Assembly: GCA_977006965.1 (NCBI GenBank) | Contig: OZ345363.1 | Location: 992,001 to 1,056,000 of the forward strand | Length of the DNA stretch: 64,000 nucleotides | Reading direction: 5' to 3' | Source: Phymatolithon calcareum | Taxonomy: Eukaryota > Rhodophyta > Florideophyceae > Hapalidiales | Shown: in pieces, positions 44,922 through 56,540 of the stretch | How the letters are laid out: each line of letters begins with the position of its first letter | How positions within the stretch are numbered: position 1 is the first letter of the stretch | Translations under genes and position numbers: made by a program | The notes under the pieces: model-generated | The model's input: only the letters and a program-made list of their open reading frames with translations | Told to the model about the DNA's origin: nothing | The model's database searches: none

Positions 44922-46528
44922 CCCTCAATTGAGGGAATTTCCCTCAATTGAGGGTGGATTTAAAAGCTCAAAAACGTTTGTGAAAAGAATGCGGAACAGT
45001 TTTTTAGCGCCAGATTCGAAAAGCTGACCTTTTGTTCTTGGTGGGGAGTACCCCTTTTACTACCTTAAAACCGCGTCGTTCGCCGGTAGGAACGAAAATC
45101 TGTTGGTCACTCAGAAAAAACACATCTGCCATGCCTCGAGAAAAAGACCCGCGCCGAGTGGTCGGTGCAGCCGTACACACCAAAGCAACATCATTAACAA
45201 GTCTCGCAGAGTGCTGCCGACTATACGGAGCTTTTTACAAGTCAAAAAAGGTTAACGGCACTGTTCAAGAGGTGCACGTTGATGAAATCAGGGTCGCTCG
45301 AACACGTCACTTCGCTCGAAATGGGTCCTTGTTCAGAAACCAATCGAGAAGACTAAGATTAAGACTATCAAGATGGTTAATGTCAAGGCAGGGAAGGCTG
45401 AAGAAGGCGCTCATTCCTCTCGAATGGTTGTATCGAGTCCCAGCAGGCAAAATTCTGTACCTCGAACGCCGGCTTACAGTACTCGCGGTCGAACATCTTC
45501 TTCGCCAAACGCCGAGTTCCCCGTTCAGTATGAACCACACTCTCGACAGAAGGCAACACAAACCTACCATACAGTCAACAGGAGCTCTGAACGCCCTCTT
45601 GCGGGCTCTCTCGCCTACAACCTGCATGGTTCTTGTGAAAATAATGGCAAGAGGAGCTTGATATCATTGCACGAGACTGTGCGCAGAGTATATTTGCTCA
45701 TGAAGTGCCACGGTTCGAGCGCCAAGTTCTATCTCCAGTTGGGGGAAGGATTCCCGGTCAGTTCTGGAAAGTTCGCACTATAAACGGAGAAGTTATATCC
45801 GAGAATGGTGGCATCGGGTTCCACACACCGTACGATTCCTTCATGACTATGTTTCGCCGAGTGCACCTGCGAACAATTCTTGCTTTGGCATCCGCTAAGC
45901 TGAAACGAATAGGAACAATGGAGGCTAAGATATTCGGAATACTCGTCCTCATGAGTTGGGCGCAAAGAGATTTATGGAAGTCTTCCATGGGGAACAAGTA
46001 TATCCTCGCTCCTTCATTTTCAAACAGTGGGATGACCACAGCCAGATTCTCCGAGTACCTCCTGTGCGTCACATTCACGGTGTAACCAAGTGAACAAGGG
46101 ACTATGTTGTCCGTACAGTATCGGTAGGCGCTCGTTCAGCAAGGCGCCATGTCCCCCCGGATTCATTTTGCCTCGCGCAATATTCATCGATGTTCTTTGC
46201 TCCAAGGGCGGTGTTGAAACCCACTTAACTCCCCCGAAGATAGAAAGTAAGCCACAAGTGGCATGATGACTACTTTAGCGGTTCAAAACAACTGCAGAGT
46301 CTGACAAGTCAAGGAATTAACCCTCGTGTTCTCATCATGTTATGGACTTGCTGGCGCCGCAATCAACATATGTGGCACTTCAACTGGTAGAAACTGTTTT
46401 GCTAAGCATGTTGAACACATCCATGAGCTTGATGCGTTTGATGAGCCTAATAATGAGTAGCTTTCGTTGGCAAAAAATAAATGATTCTCATTCCCTCAAT
46501 TGAGGGAAAAGTGCCCCTCAATTGAGGG
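44922..46528. repeat. Four 14-bp palindromes CCCTCAATTGAGGG
   Basis: Two per end, with centre-to-centre spacings of 19 bp (left) and 22 bp (right), arranged symmetrically about the element. Likely binding sites for a dimeric protein such as the transposase. Confidence 0.85.
45131..46085 (+). pseudogene. PiggyBac-like transposase relic
   Basis: Broken over three frames: 45131-45660 (MPREKDPRRVVGAAVHTK...), an overlapping frame at 45373-45783, and 45705-46085. The last holds TPYDSFMTMFRRVHLRTI, then TMEAKIFGILVLMSW and SNSGMTTARFSEYLL. This spacing resembles the start of the piggyBac transposase domain (DDE_Tnp_1_7: fGI-M, then SR-RF-IL). The catalytic Asp residues are not found. Assignment rests on pattern only. 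Confidence 0.45.
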
Positions 46529-46553
46529 AAAATTCCCGTCACATAGACACTAG

Positions 46554-47649
46554 TACCGTCGATTGCACATACAGTATGCTGCAGTGGTTGCGTTTAGTCC
46601 CAATCAATTTCGAAAGTCCAGGGCCTCTGCGCTCCTTTCACAACTCCACAAACACCGGCAATGGTATAAGCGCGATAACCCATCCAGTTTAGTTTCATTT
46701 CTTAAGGACAATGCCAAGGAACACAAATTCTTCTCCTGTTATCCCTGAATATGGAGAGACTGTTTCTATATTCAAATGTGTTTCCACGGCACCTTCGCTA
46801 CCACGCATCACGAGTCTGACCTCGAGATGGTTTCCCGTCCCGCTGCACATAAAATTAGACCTCTCATAGGCTCCCTTACCACTACAAGGGACATCAGGCA
46901 CACAGTGCGACTGCAGTCCCTTGTATTCTTTGCAACCAGTCTTGCATTTGCTTTCCATACAACACTGGTTGTGGCACCCTTACACAAATTCTGTTCATGA
47001 TTGGGCCTGGAAACACACGACCCACAGTTTTTCGCCCCTTGTGTCGGAAATGCCTACTTGCGCATGAATTGCCTTGTTTCTCATGACATATACAGTATCT
47101 CGCCATAGTCTTGAGACTCCGATCCACAACTTTGAATCCACCACAAGGCACTTCCACACACAAACTGGGCGCTGGCGCTAAATTTATGATAGAGAGAGCT
47201 CAATAAATAAGCACAACAAATTTTGTCCATCGTTTAAATTTAACAGCACTGACAACAGCAGGGAGTTTGCAAGCGTATAAGCTGACATTGATATTTTGTT
47301 GATCTTCTTTGGGCTTTGCTTTTGAGAGTTTGAGCGAAGAAAAATTCGGAAAAGATAGCGATAAGGTTTAAAGGATGACCTTTTTACGTTCATAGATCTT
47401 AACTGGCACGTCCGGCTTCAACTTGTGTTCCAAGTCAAAGTTTGTTGGAAAGGGAGTACAAAGCGATTAAACAGCTGTGCCATCGAGAAAAACGAGCTTT
47501 TGTTTTTCTGACGGGAGTAGAATCTTAGCATATAGTACACTTAGTTCTACAGTCCCGCCGGAGACGCTCTTACAACCCCTAAAAACCCTTTTACTGCCCC
47601 ATCTTGCTCTCCTTGACAAAACCAATTTTGGGATAGCGGAAGTCTATTT
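46554..47649. other. Gene-free stretch
   Basis: Short ORFs on both strands, none with recognisable motifs. Confidence 0.5.
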
Positions 47650-48245
47650 ACGGAAAAAAATCTTAGTCACAATTTTTCGCTCCTCCAGTGATTGATTTGT
47701 CCGGACCGATCTCCGGTAAGTTGTTTCTAGGTCGGACGAGCTCAGCACCGTAGCTGACCGTTGCAGTTTCGCGCTAACTCAAGACACTCCACAAAATACA
47801 GGATCCAAATAAGCATTACTGCAGGTATTGTAACAAAATTTGTTTGTTCACGCAACGTTCCAGATGCGAAATTCACGAGATGATACAGTGCGTGTACACC
47901 GGGTATACAAAGGCTTATGGTTTCAGTCCCCAAAACCGGGAGAAGGACGGTGCGAGTAGCAGTACGGCCAAGACATCCTCTGTTACAACTGTGTGAACCG
48001 GGCCCCTTTCGCAGCCGTAAGTCAAGGATTGGAAGATATGGGTATGCTAGAACTGGGGCCACCGATGGTATAGTGTCGGACGATCTTGATGCTCTTCTGG
48101 TTACGTTTCGTGCGCAAGGGATGGCGCATCGAACGTGGTCGTCGAAACCAGCTTTCAGGACAACCTCAGGATGAGCTGAGGCATGGTGCGAAATTAAAGG
48201 AGATGTCTCTTACCGTGCTAAATTTGGATAGTTGACGTTCCTATC

Positions 48246-48526
48246 GTGACGAACGCGGCGATAGCTGAAGACGTCGTGTACGCTATCGACTTCAACAGAG
48301 TGATATGCGACATGGTTGGTGAGAGCGATATTAGCGCCTATCGTGTCGAGTCCAGAGTGTGGGACAACGCGGCACTCATGGCCGCGGCGAAGCTCGATAG
48401 ACCTCCGCCGTTCATACTGGTGCTGCGAACAACTACAGCAGACCGGCTGTGCGGACAGGATACGAGAATGCGCTGATAGCATGTGCGCAATGGCAGGCTG
48501 GGAGGAAGTTGCAGACAAGCTCGCGG
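48246..48526 (+). pseudogene. Decayed HAD hydrolase exon, copy A
   Basis: Resembles the first 90 codons or so of the gene at 43262. Motif I now reads YAIDFNRVICD, so the second Asp is lost. Homology ends after ADKLA. Frames break around 48440-48480. Confidence 0.8.
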
Positions 48527-48760
48527 TGTCTATGGCGCCGCGACTGCTATCCAGTGCTCAATACTGTTCCTTGAATCTCCTACCCTGCGCGCAACTAAGT
48601 TTCGGTCCCTAAAGTATGAAGACTTCTTTGGTCTCACGCGCGAGAGGCACAGTATCATAGTGCATCCGTTTCGCGACTGGTTCCGCTCTATTCAGCATTG
48701 CTACACTAGGGTAGAGGGGCTATCATACACTATTGTTCTTTTTCGAGCGAATTTTTTTAA

Positions 48761-49488
48761 CACACCCGTCGCCTAAGAGTGGGCCCGTGATTTGCACGTC
48801 CGAAAAAGTCATCTATGCTAAATCGAATTCACAATTAAATGATTTTATATCAATCGAAAGGGAACATTTTTTTAGACATAGATCCAGAAAAGCAGGGCCT
48901 GCGCTGTTTTCCTTTTCGCTCCTCAAGCCTCCAAAAAAAGTCGCACATCACTTTTTCATGGTGCTACGGAAAAATGGCAAATAACTTGCAGCAGTCGTTT
49001 TGCCAGGAATATTGCTCGAAAATCATGTATCATACGCAACGAGTACGAGATTAGAAATGAAATGTGGAAACTAAAGGGATATTGGAGGGTTCCCTCTTCG
49101 ATAGTGGAAGGTGCCTACCACTTTGTGCACAATTCCACATCACCAACGCCATGAACTAACAGCAAAATATGCCCATGCACTGTGCTTTAAGAAAGGCACA
49201 CAGCATTCGATTCTGCACAGTTCCGTAAATACGTATCATAAATGCATTTTGTGGGTTTTTGGTACCCTCAAGTTATTTGTCTTTCCCGCGAAAGGCAGGT
49301 TTTCATCGCTCTCCTCAGCTCCAAGGATTGTCTTAGGCGGAAAAAAAACTCCGTAGTGTTACCAAGCTCGACCTCCGCTTTCCAAAGAACCAAAAAGAAT
49401 TGTGATCGGTCTATGTTTTACAAAATTCTTGCCTTTCGGAACCCTTTGAAAGGTACTTTTTCGGGCCCACTCTTAGGCGACGGGTGTG
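48761..49488. mobile_element. TTAA-flanked MITE (piggyBac type)
   Basis: 728 bp with perfect 27-bp terminal inverted repeats beginning CACACCCGTCGCCTAAGAGT, flanked by TTAA at 48757-48760 and 49489-49492. TTAA duplication is the piggyBac hallmark. No transposase. The paralogous site in copy B (about 57527-57545) lacks the element and has a single TTAA. Confidence 0.88.
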
Positions 49489-49775
49489 TTAAAAATTTTT
49501 TTGGCTTGAAATCGTACAATCAAGATCATCATGTGCAAATGATAACAGGCGCACGAAACAGGTGTTTGCTGCTTTTGCCTCTTCTTTTCTTTCAATGTTT
49601 CATGGGTGATTATTTCCGGAACTTCGCACGTCGAAATAGGTAGACTTTGAAGCCCATTTTCGCCCAACAACTGTGCACACAGTTGTAGGGCGAATTAGCA
49701 ACGGGTATGCAACTATAAGGTTTCCCCGTCGATATCGACGACGGTATTTCTCTTTAGCACGGAATTCGCTTTTTT

Positions 49776-50583
49776 CTAAAAATTATTACTTTCCTAAAAG
49801 TTTAGCCGTCTGAGAAAACCTATCTTTGGAAACGTCTAGCTCTTCGGAAACCGCGATAATGGGAGGCGGGGAAACTTCTAGACGTCAAAGACCTTGTCAA
49901 GTATGGTACTATATGAATTGTGGCCCCATCCACTGTGAATACAGTGCGTACAGGATCGGCTTCCTCTTGCTGAGATCGCAGAGGTAATTTCACTGCAACT
50001 TTCTGAATGAGGCGTAATACTTGAGGTAGTGGAGTGGGGAAACGATAATCAGAATTATTATAACATTGCGAGACCTCTAAGATTGAACTGGAGATTGCAA
50101 GCAATGAAAACTGCACCTCCCTAAGAATGTACGCTTTTGGTACCATTATGTGCGACGCTTGTTTGTGATATGTTTGTCTAGATTACCCTTTCACAGAAAC
50201 GTTTGCTAAATTCGTCACATATACTTGGCTTCAGTCCAAAATGGACCGTCTTCTTGTGCTTCTGCAGAGTTCCATTCTGTAAGATCACAAAAGCGAAGAA
50301 GTTACTCCAACCTGCGAGAGTGGTAAAACTGCCTTCATGCTCCTGTGTGCAAACGCTGGTACGAGACATTCAGAATGCTGAGGTCGCCGGTTCGAGTCCT
50401 CTCACAAGAAAGTAGTTGTGTGCCACAGTATTCGCGCGAAGCAGTTACACGAGTACCCAGAATGAATCCAGTCCAGGAGCATCTTAGAGGCCCCCTAGAT
50501 ATTGAGGAAAATACACTATGTACAGCTCAAATATACTGCAATAAAAGAAAGAAGAAAAGAAATTACATATCTCTTAGTGAGAA
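49776..50583. other. Gene-free stretch
   Basis: No supported gene; see the rejected tRNA-like sequence near 50313-50407. Confidence 0.5.
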
Positions 50584-50887
50584 CTAGACATGAACACCCC
50601 GATCGGGCCCCTGCCCGAAAAAAGCCCTCTTAGGGCCTTATCTTCCTCGAAAGGCCCTCTCCTCTCCTGTTTTCGAGAGGAGCCCTCGCGAGGGCTTATG
50701 ATACAGTGTACACGTGGTACAGATGTACACGTACAGTTGTCGAAAAGATGAATTTCAGATAAAAATTTGAAGGAATGATAGTCAGGGATATCATGGGCAA
50801 TATGCAGCAGGCCCTCTCCGAAGTCCCAACGCGGCAAGAGGGCATGCCGTACCCCTATCGAGGTTTGTTCGGGATGTTCATGTCTAG
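50584..50887. mobile_element. CTAG-bounded MITE, copy 2
   Basis: 304 bp. Ends CTAGACATGAACACCCCGAT and, inverted, CTAGACATGAACATCCCGAA. Shares CCCTCTCCGAAGTCC and GAGGGCAT with copy 1 at 24537. No coding potential. Confidence 0.78.
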
Positions 50888-51829
50888 TGAGAACCATGTC
50901 GAATTGAAGGGAAAATAACAAAAATACAGACCTCTGTACATATGTGACCGAAGGCACTATTGCAGTAGTCGCAAGCACACGGCTTCTTCTTATGCACAGC
51001 ACTCATGTGCTTCTAGTAGTCCTGGCGGCGCTTCAGAGTTCTACAACATAAGTTGCACTTGAACACATTCTTGGTCGATTCCAACTCCCCAGGGATACCT
51101 CGTCGCTTTTCAGAAACAACTGGCTCGGTTTTCCCAAGCAAAATGTTCCAATGATCGCGGATTGTTTGTCCTGATTGAAAAGGGCGACATTTAGAATACT
51201 ACATTCCCTCGTAGTAAGCAACCATTCCTCTTTCTGTCATTGCAAAACTCGCAAAGCCCGTAGGACACCTCCTTGATCAATCTCGGAATAGAAAGGCTAG
51301 TGGGTTGCTGCGGTGATTTTACGTTAGCAGACAGAAAGTAGTGTTGGGTCTTATATGCTCCTCGTGCGTGACTGATGTGTTGGCGCTTCAAGAACAGATT
51401 TCGAGTCCCAATCTAATTCTTAGTATGTATTGAGTGGCTGGAAGCCTGCACTCCTGTTAAAAAGAACTACCCTTCGGAGACTACACCCTGCACTGTGGAG
51501 ATGCTTCCTGTATTGTGAATTTAAACATTTTTTCCGAACGCCTTATAGCTCACTTTCCGCAATTCACCGCTCCTATTTTTTGGGCCACACAGTCAACTTC
51601 GACATTGGTACTCGCTCAGTCGATCGAACCACCTACCGTTGATGTTTCAGGTCATTTTGAGGTTTGCTTCGGGGAGCGCTTCGCATGAAATCTATTACAA
51701 AATCGTTCACGTAACGTACTACGGAAAGAAAACAATGCGCTTCGCAAGTAGATTGCATCTGGGGGGGAGGGAAATGAAACGACAAACCTGAAGGACCGCC
51801 GAGCTCGAGGACGACACATCAACACTGTC
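50888..51829. other. Gene-free stretch
   Basis: No supported gene. A GGGGGG tract near 51760 precedes the LINE fragment. Confidence 0.5.
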
Positions 51830-53994
51830 GGTCGGTCGCGGGTGCTAGGATGTGGGCTACCGCAAGGGAGCTCTTTATCACCAAACCTCTGGAAATTATA
51901 CATCTCTAATTTAGATGTTCGCCTCGACGACCTGGTTCAATTTAGTTTCGCAGACGACACCAGCTTCCATGCCACCGGCGAGACCTGGGAAGATGTTATC
52001 TCCAAGCTCAATGAGGCCGCCCAGATCCTCTCCCATCTATGCGGTTATTTGCGGATCAAGATCAATGCGCAGAAATGCAAGGTATTGGGATTTGCTGCAG
52101 GTGGAAGGTCACCACTGGGAATCATTGACGGCAACGTCAAGATCGACGGAGAGAGAATCAAAGCAGTTCCGGCATATAAGTTCCTCGGAGTTAACGTGGA
52201 CCAACGACTGAGCTTCAAATTGCACTGCAAGGAAGTGAGTCTGAAACTCCGGTCCAAGACTCGATTCATCCGAGCGCTGGGAGGGACATCTTGGGGCGCC
52301 GAGACACCGACGATGGAGGCGTTCCGAAAGAGCTACTGCGAGCCAGCTGTATTATACGGTGCATCATCCTACGCAGTACATGGCTTCGACGCACACATCA
52401 AACAAGTCGAAATCGCACGAAACGACGCAGCGCGAGCGGCCAGCGGCTGCCTTAAAGCTACGGCAGTTGCCAAGCTTCGGGCACTGACAGGGGTGCGTAG
52501 CTTGCGGGACATCGGAGAGATGGATGCTACTCTTGTTATGGAGAAAGCACTTCGACTCGAACCGGAGGCTCCAGTGGCTCGTGCAACCCACTCACGCGAG
52601 CTCAAACCAAGACGCAACGTAGGGTCATGGCGGGAATCAAGCGCCTATTATCTGGCCAAGAAAGGGATCCTCGCTCTACCACGCAGGGGATTCCACTCGC
52701 CAATCGGGAAGGATCGCTCAAGCAACAGGTTTATGAGCTTCATAACGCCTATTTCCGCGAAGGATGAACCGGAGGAGAAGCGCGCCGTCACAGAGGCCTT
52801 TTTTTTGGAGCGTAATGCAGTGAGAACAGCGGATATCGAAATATGCACAGATGTAAGTGTGGATGAAATACCGCAAGCACACGTCTGGGATCTGAATCAC
52901 GGAGAACGCGTCTCCGTAAAATGGGACGAAGGTTGGTACACCGCGACCTTGAAGAAATTCAACTCTACCGAACATCAGAACCACGACGCAGCGAAACGGT
53001 TTGAAGCTCGGCACGGCAAGCCGCCGGATGTCCTATTGGTCTACGACGACGGAGACGAGCATGCCTACGAAACGACCCCGACGGCCTCGAAGCAGCGCGT
53101 TATCCTATGCGATGAAGATGATGACACACTCGACATGTACCGTACAATCCCACCGCAGGTCGGTGGTGCGGGCGTTTTGGTGCTGCGCGGAGAAGAAGCG
53201 AAACTGGAAGAAGGGCTATCCGCTGGGGCCATTGGCTCCTGATTCGACGCCGAGGCTTTTGCGGCCGTACACGCATTTCAGGCAGCATCCAGTCTACCGA
53301 TATCGCGCGGCAGCACTATCCGATGGTTCACCGACAGCAAGAGCTGCATAGATGCACTCAACGGCCAGCCGCGGATGTTTGGAGAGATGGTTCGGAAACT
53401 ATGGAATCTTATGGAACAAATCATGGCACAGGAGATTCACATAGAAGGCATTTGGATACCGAGTCACTGCGGAGTCCCGAAAAATGAGGCTGCTGATGAG
53501 CTCGCGCGCCGGGGAATCTCGGAATCAAGCCTGCTATCACATCAAGCGGTACCTCTCACCATGGAAGCGGCACGATCCATTATCAAACCGCCTTGTAGAA
53601 GCAAACCAGTTACCATCCCGACACTCCCGGAAGACCTACACATCTCACATAGACGGGCTGAGGTAATACTCCACCAGCTCATAACTAATTGCTGTCCAAT
53701 CGTCGCCAGCTTTCACCATGGACACAACGAGAATGAGCTACTTCCTCATGACCCAATGTGCAAGAAATGCCTGTATGGTGTGAAGGAAACTGTGGAACAT
53801 ATGATCCTACATTGTTCGGGTCGGGCTGTTAGTCGACGGAAATTCATCGGCAGAGTTCGGAGCAAAACGGTAGAAGATCTGTGCAGAGAGAAACCCGTAG
53901 CGATAATCCAATATTTGAACGAAGAGAACTTGCTCGAGAGCAAGTTTAGGCGTTAACTTAAAAATTGACGTCATCTGCAATAAAGAAAGAAAGA
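51830..53994 (+). mobile_element. 5'-truncated LINE (family B) with RNase H
   Basis: Begins inside RT (LPQGSSLSPNLW) and ends after the stop at 53956 with a short 3' tail, AATAAAGAAAGAAAGAAAGG, the kind of simple-repeat tail some LINEs carry. RT, RNase H and a C-terminal Cys/His segment are in one frame. Endonuclease and the first half of RT are missing, as expected from incomplete reverse transcription. Confidence 0.85.
51842..53956 (+). pseudogene. LINE polyprotein: RT, RNase H split by a Tudor-like module, Cys-His end
   Basis: RT: GLPQGSSLSPNLWKLY, FSFADDTSFHATGE (catalytic Asp pair), YKFLGVNVDQRLSF. RNase H begins with IEICTDVSVDE (first Asp), but about 95 residues intervene before GGAGVLVLRGEEA. 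The insert holds HGERVSVKWDEGWYTATL and VLLVYDDGDEHAYE, strongly like a Tudor/agenet-type barrel. RNase H then continues: EAFAAVHAFQ, IRWFTDSKSCIDAL, WIPSHCGVPKNEAADELARR. The end has DPMCKKCLYGVKETVEHMILH (a Cys-Cys-His-like pattern common in LINEs). One in-frame TGA at 53240-53242 lies inside RNase H; otherwise the frame is open, so the copy is fairly young. Confidence 0.85.
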
Positions 53995-55104
53995 AAGGAC
54001 AAACATTCAGGTCGTAATAGTAAAGAAGTCTTGCACTTCAAGCTTCCTTTCTCTCTGTCCTCGTGGAATGACTTTCATAACGGGCGCGTCACACACTTTA
54101 TCTCCTTTCCATACTTGACTTACCGATCTGACATCCTCTTATTCTCTCGTTCGCCTTGCGTGCCTGGATGTTTGGTGTACGCGGCAACAAGAGGATGTCG
54201 TCTTGCATAGCTTTCCAATATCTATTCGTTTGCCAACATGCGGTCGTGCAAAAATCTTCTTCAGAGATACATTTCAAAGTGGTATGAGGATGTCATCAAC
54301 TGTCGCGACTGTTGATGAAAACCTATGGAGAAAAGTGTATTTGAAATCGAAGATAGAATGAATATGGCCAGCGCTTGATGACAGAGAGTATCGTCAAGGC
54401 CCTTGGCTAAAACGGGTCCTTCTGAGTTGAGGCTGCGAGAAGAGCCTACTATCGCAGGAGATCGACAACGAGACCGTAAATGGGACTCTGAAGGAAGTCA
54501 ACGGACCTCGGGGAGGCACAGGGCATGGTAGATGAACGGGCTCGCGAAAGTGATGAGGGAACGGAGGAGAACAAACTCGCAAGGACTTCGGAATCTCATG
54601 AAATAAAGGGGTCATCCTACTTATCTTGTCCTCTTGAAAGTGTTGCTCAACTCAGGAATGACGAGACTTGATACCCCGCTGGCTGCAATTATAGATTTGC
54701 CATTCTGCCAAGACATCTGTACGATATATCCATCCGGTCGCACTCAAATTTTGGGATCCCAGACTTTTGGTGCGTCCCGATCGTAAAATGAATGAATGAA
54801 ATTTCGTGCTGGAACTTCATTTCATTCATTCATTAATTTTGCGTATACCCCTTGTGGGGCTAGCAGCACTTTGAGGGCCTAAGCTTCTTCCATTGTAATC
54901 TATTTGTTGCAAGATTGACTCTGGGGTTGGTCGGACGCAGTGAAGTAGCACTTGACGAACCAAACCACTTTCGTACATCCTAAGGAAGTGTCCGAGCCAA
55001 CTCCATCGTATGTCTCTGGTGCTGGAACTTCAGTTTCACTGTCCAAACCGACTAAAATTTCACGTTCAAACGGTCAAGACGCGGCTGTCCATATTACGAA
55101 CCGG
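53995..55104. other. Gene-free stretch
   Basis: No supported gene. An imperfect hairpin of ATGA/TCAT repeats lies at about 54785-54835. Confidence 0.5.
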
Positions 55105-56540
55105 CAGGGCTCGGAACAATTCAATTGCAAGAGATTGCTGGTCGAGTTGCAATGCGCAATACGAATTCCTCCGGGCTGAATCTTGCAATGACTATTGCAA
55201 TGCACCAAGGCGGGCAATCAAGGGTAGTCTACTTTACCTCAGGAAGGAACATTTCCATCAAACATTAAACTACCTTGCGTTCAACATGGACATTACATGT
55301 AGCTACCTTCTATGAGCTCTTCTGCGACCTCGTGGACTTTGATTTGACATTCCGCCTTCTCCGACCGCGATCTATTGATCCCGTCGCTCACCATTAGGGC
55401 ATTCCAGAATCGGTCGTTCACTTTAAGGAAAACGAGTGCCTCACGGAAAAACTAAATGTGTGCCTCGGCGTTGAAAGTAGTGGCTTCAGCAGTAGTTTCA
55501 CCATCGTCTGTGTCCTCTGAGGCAATCTGGCCCATTAGAGACATTACCAGCAATGTAAGGCGAGGCACAACGATCGATGCCGAGCGAGCATCTATACGAG
55601 ACGTAGACGTAGTGCAATATGAAGTGATAGCCGCAACATAGTGCACGCTGTTGCAAGACCACCCTTCGTACAGTATAGCGCCGTGAGTACCATCCAGTTC
55701 GGAAGCGATTCAGCTCTCAACGAGCTCAACGAGGTAAAAGAGCGCACGGACGACCTTCCTGACGAATAGCTTGACATGGCGACAGAACTAGCGCACTTCG
55801 GTATCTTTAACGTGCGTCAACGGCTGATTTTTCATGACAATCAGCCGAACATACGCATGTACCGCTTTGCTGTACGCAGACATAGACCGAACTTCGAAGA
55901 GGGAGCGTATTGTACTGCCTTTTTGCTACATTGCGAGCAGCGCCTCGTTGTAAAGGCGCTGTAGAATTGCGTCTTGTTCAGCTTGGGTCTGGCCTTTGGC
56001 GTAGCATCGCTTGAGGTGGTTGAACGGATTCCTATAGCCGGTCTTCTCGATGAATGATACGATAGGAGTGGGACAGCTCGGTCTCGGGCGCCGATGATGC
56101 AGGCAGTCTCTCTCGACCGAGGCGGCGGTCGTTCTCTCGATTACATGCCGCTTCACACTGCTAACAAACGGCATCAATGCGAACACGATTTCTTTACGGC
56201 TCGGCTCGCTCATGGCCACTAGGGGCCCTCGTGCTCTGTGGAATGTGGATCAGATGAGAATGACCGCCGTTATTGAGACTGTATTGTACACCGCTTGATG
56301 CTGTGTTTCGCAGTCTACGTAACACTGCATCACTACGTTGTACGCACAGCTGATGCCCTTTGCAAGCTTAACTTCACCCCGCATTTCGATGTTAGCCGGT
56401 AAGCTAAAGAAATGTAGCCGTTCGCGTGACGAGACTCCACATAGCATATGGATGGAGCCTCGACGATGCAATAAGAATTGCAATACCGGAGCTCTCTGCA
56501 ATTTCATATTGCAATCCCAATATATTGGGTCCGAGCCCTG
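55105..56540 (-). mobile_element. hAT element, internally deleted, with 8-bp target duplication
   Basis: 1,436 bp. CGAACCGG on both sides (55097-55104 and 56541-56548). Ends CAGGGCTCGGAACAATTCAA and, inverted, CAGGGCTCGGACCCAATATA. TTGCAAT clusters occur just inside both ends. A BED-finger relic lies on the minus strand. Confidence 0.9.
55926..56219 (-). pseudogene. BED zinc-finger part of a hAT transposase
   Basis: 97 codons containing NPFNHLKRCYAKGQTQAEQD, parallel to NPYVHLKNC in the hAT relic at 9904-9374, the His/Cys end of a BED-type finger. The catalytic part is missing. Confidence 0.6.

Larger units (their letters stand above)
44901..46553 (+). mobile_element. CTAG-bounded terminal-repeat transposon with four palindromes
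   Basis: 1,653 bp. Both ends read inward CTAGTGTCTATGTGACG. Next to each end sit two copies of the 14-bp palindrome CCCTCAATTGAGGG: 44922-44935 and 44941-44954 on the left, 46493-46506 and 46515-46528 on the right. The interior carries broken ORFs, one with piggyBac-like features. CTAG at both ends may be a 4-bp target duplication. Confidence 0.8.
47650..49775 (+). repeat. Segmental duplication, copy A
   Basis: Resembles 56598-57742 along its length. Shared markers in order: TTTTTCGCTCCTCC, TTTGTCCGGACCGATCTCC, CGCTAACTCAA, ACACTCCACAAAAT, a decayed HAD exon, ATCATACACTATT, CAATCAAGATCATC and GTCGATATCGAC. Copy A is interrupted by a 728-bp MITE. It stops about where the lipase start codon would be in copy B; no lipase coding sequence follows. 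Confidence 0.85.

Noticed and set aside
50313-50407. tRNA-like segment with a GGTTCGAGTCC box and a GAGTGGTAAA stretch
   Set aside because: The T-stem does not pair properly and no cloverleaf with a sound acceptor stem can be drawn; at best a tRNA-derived relic.
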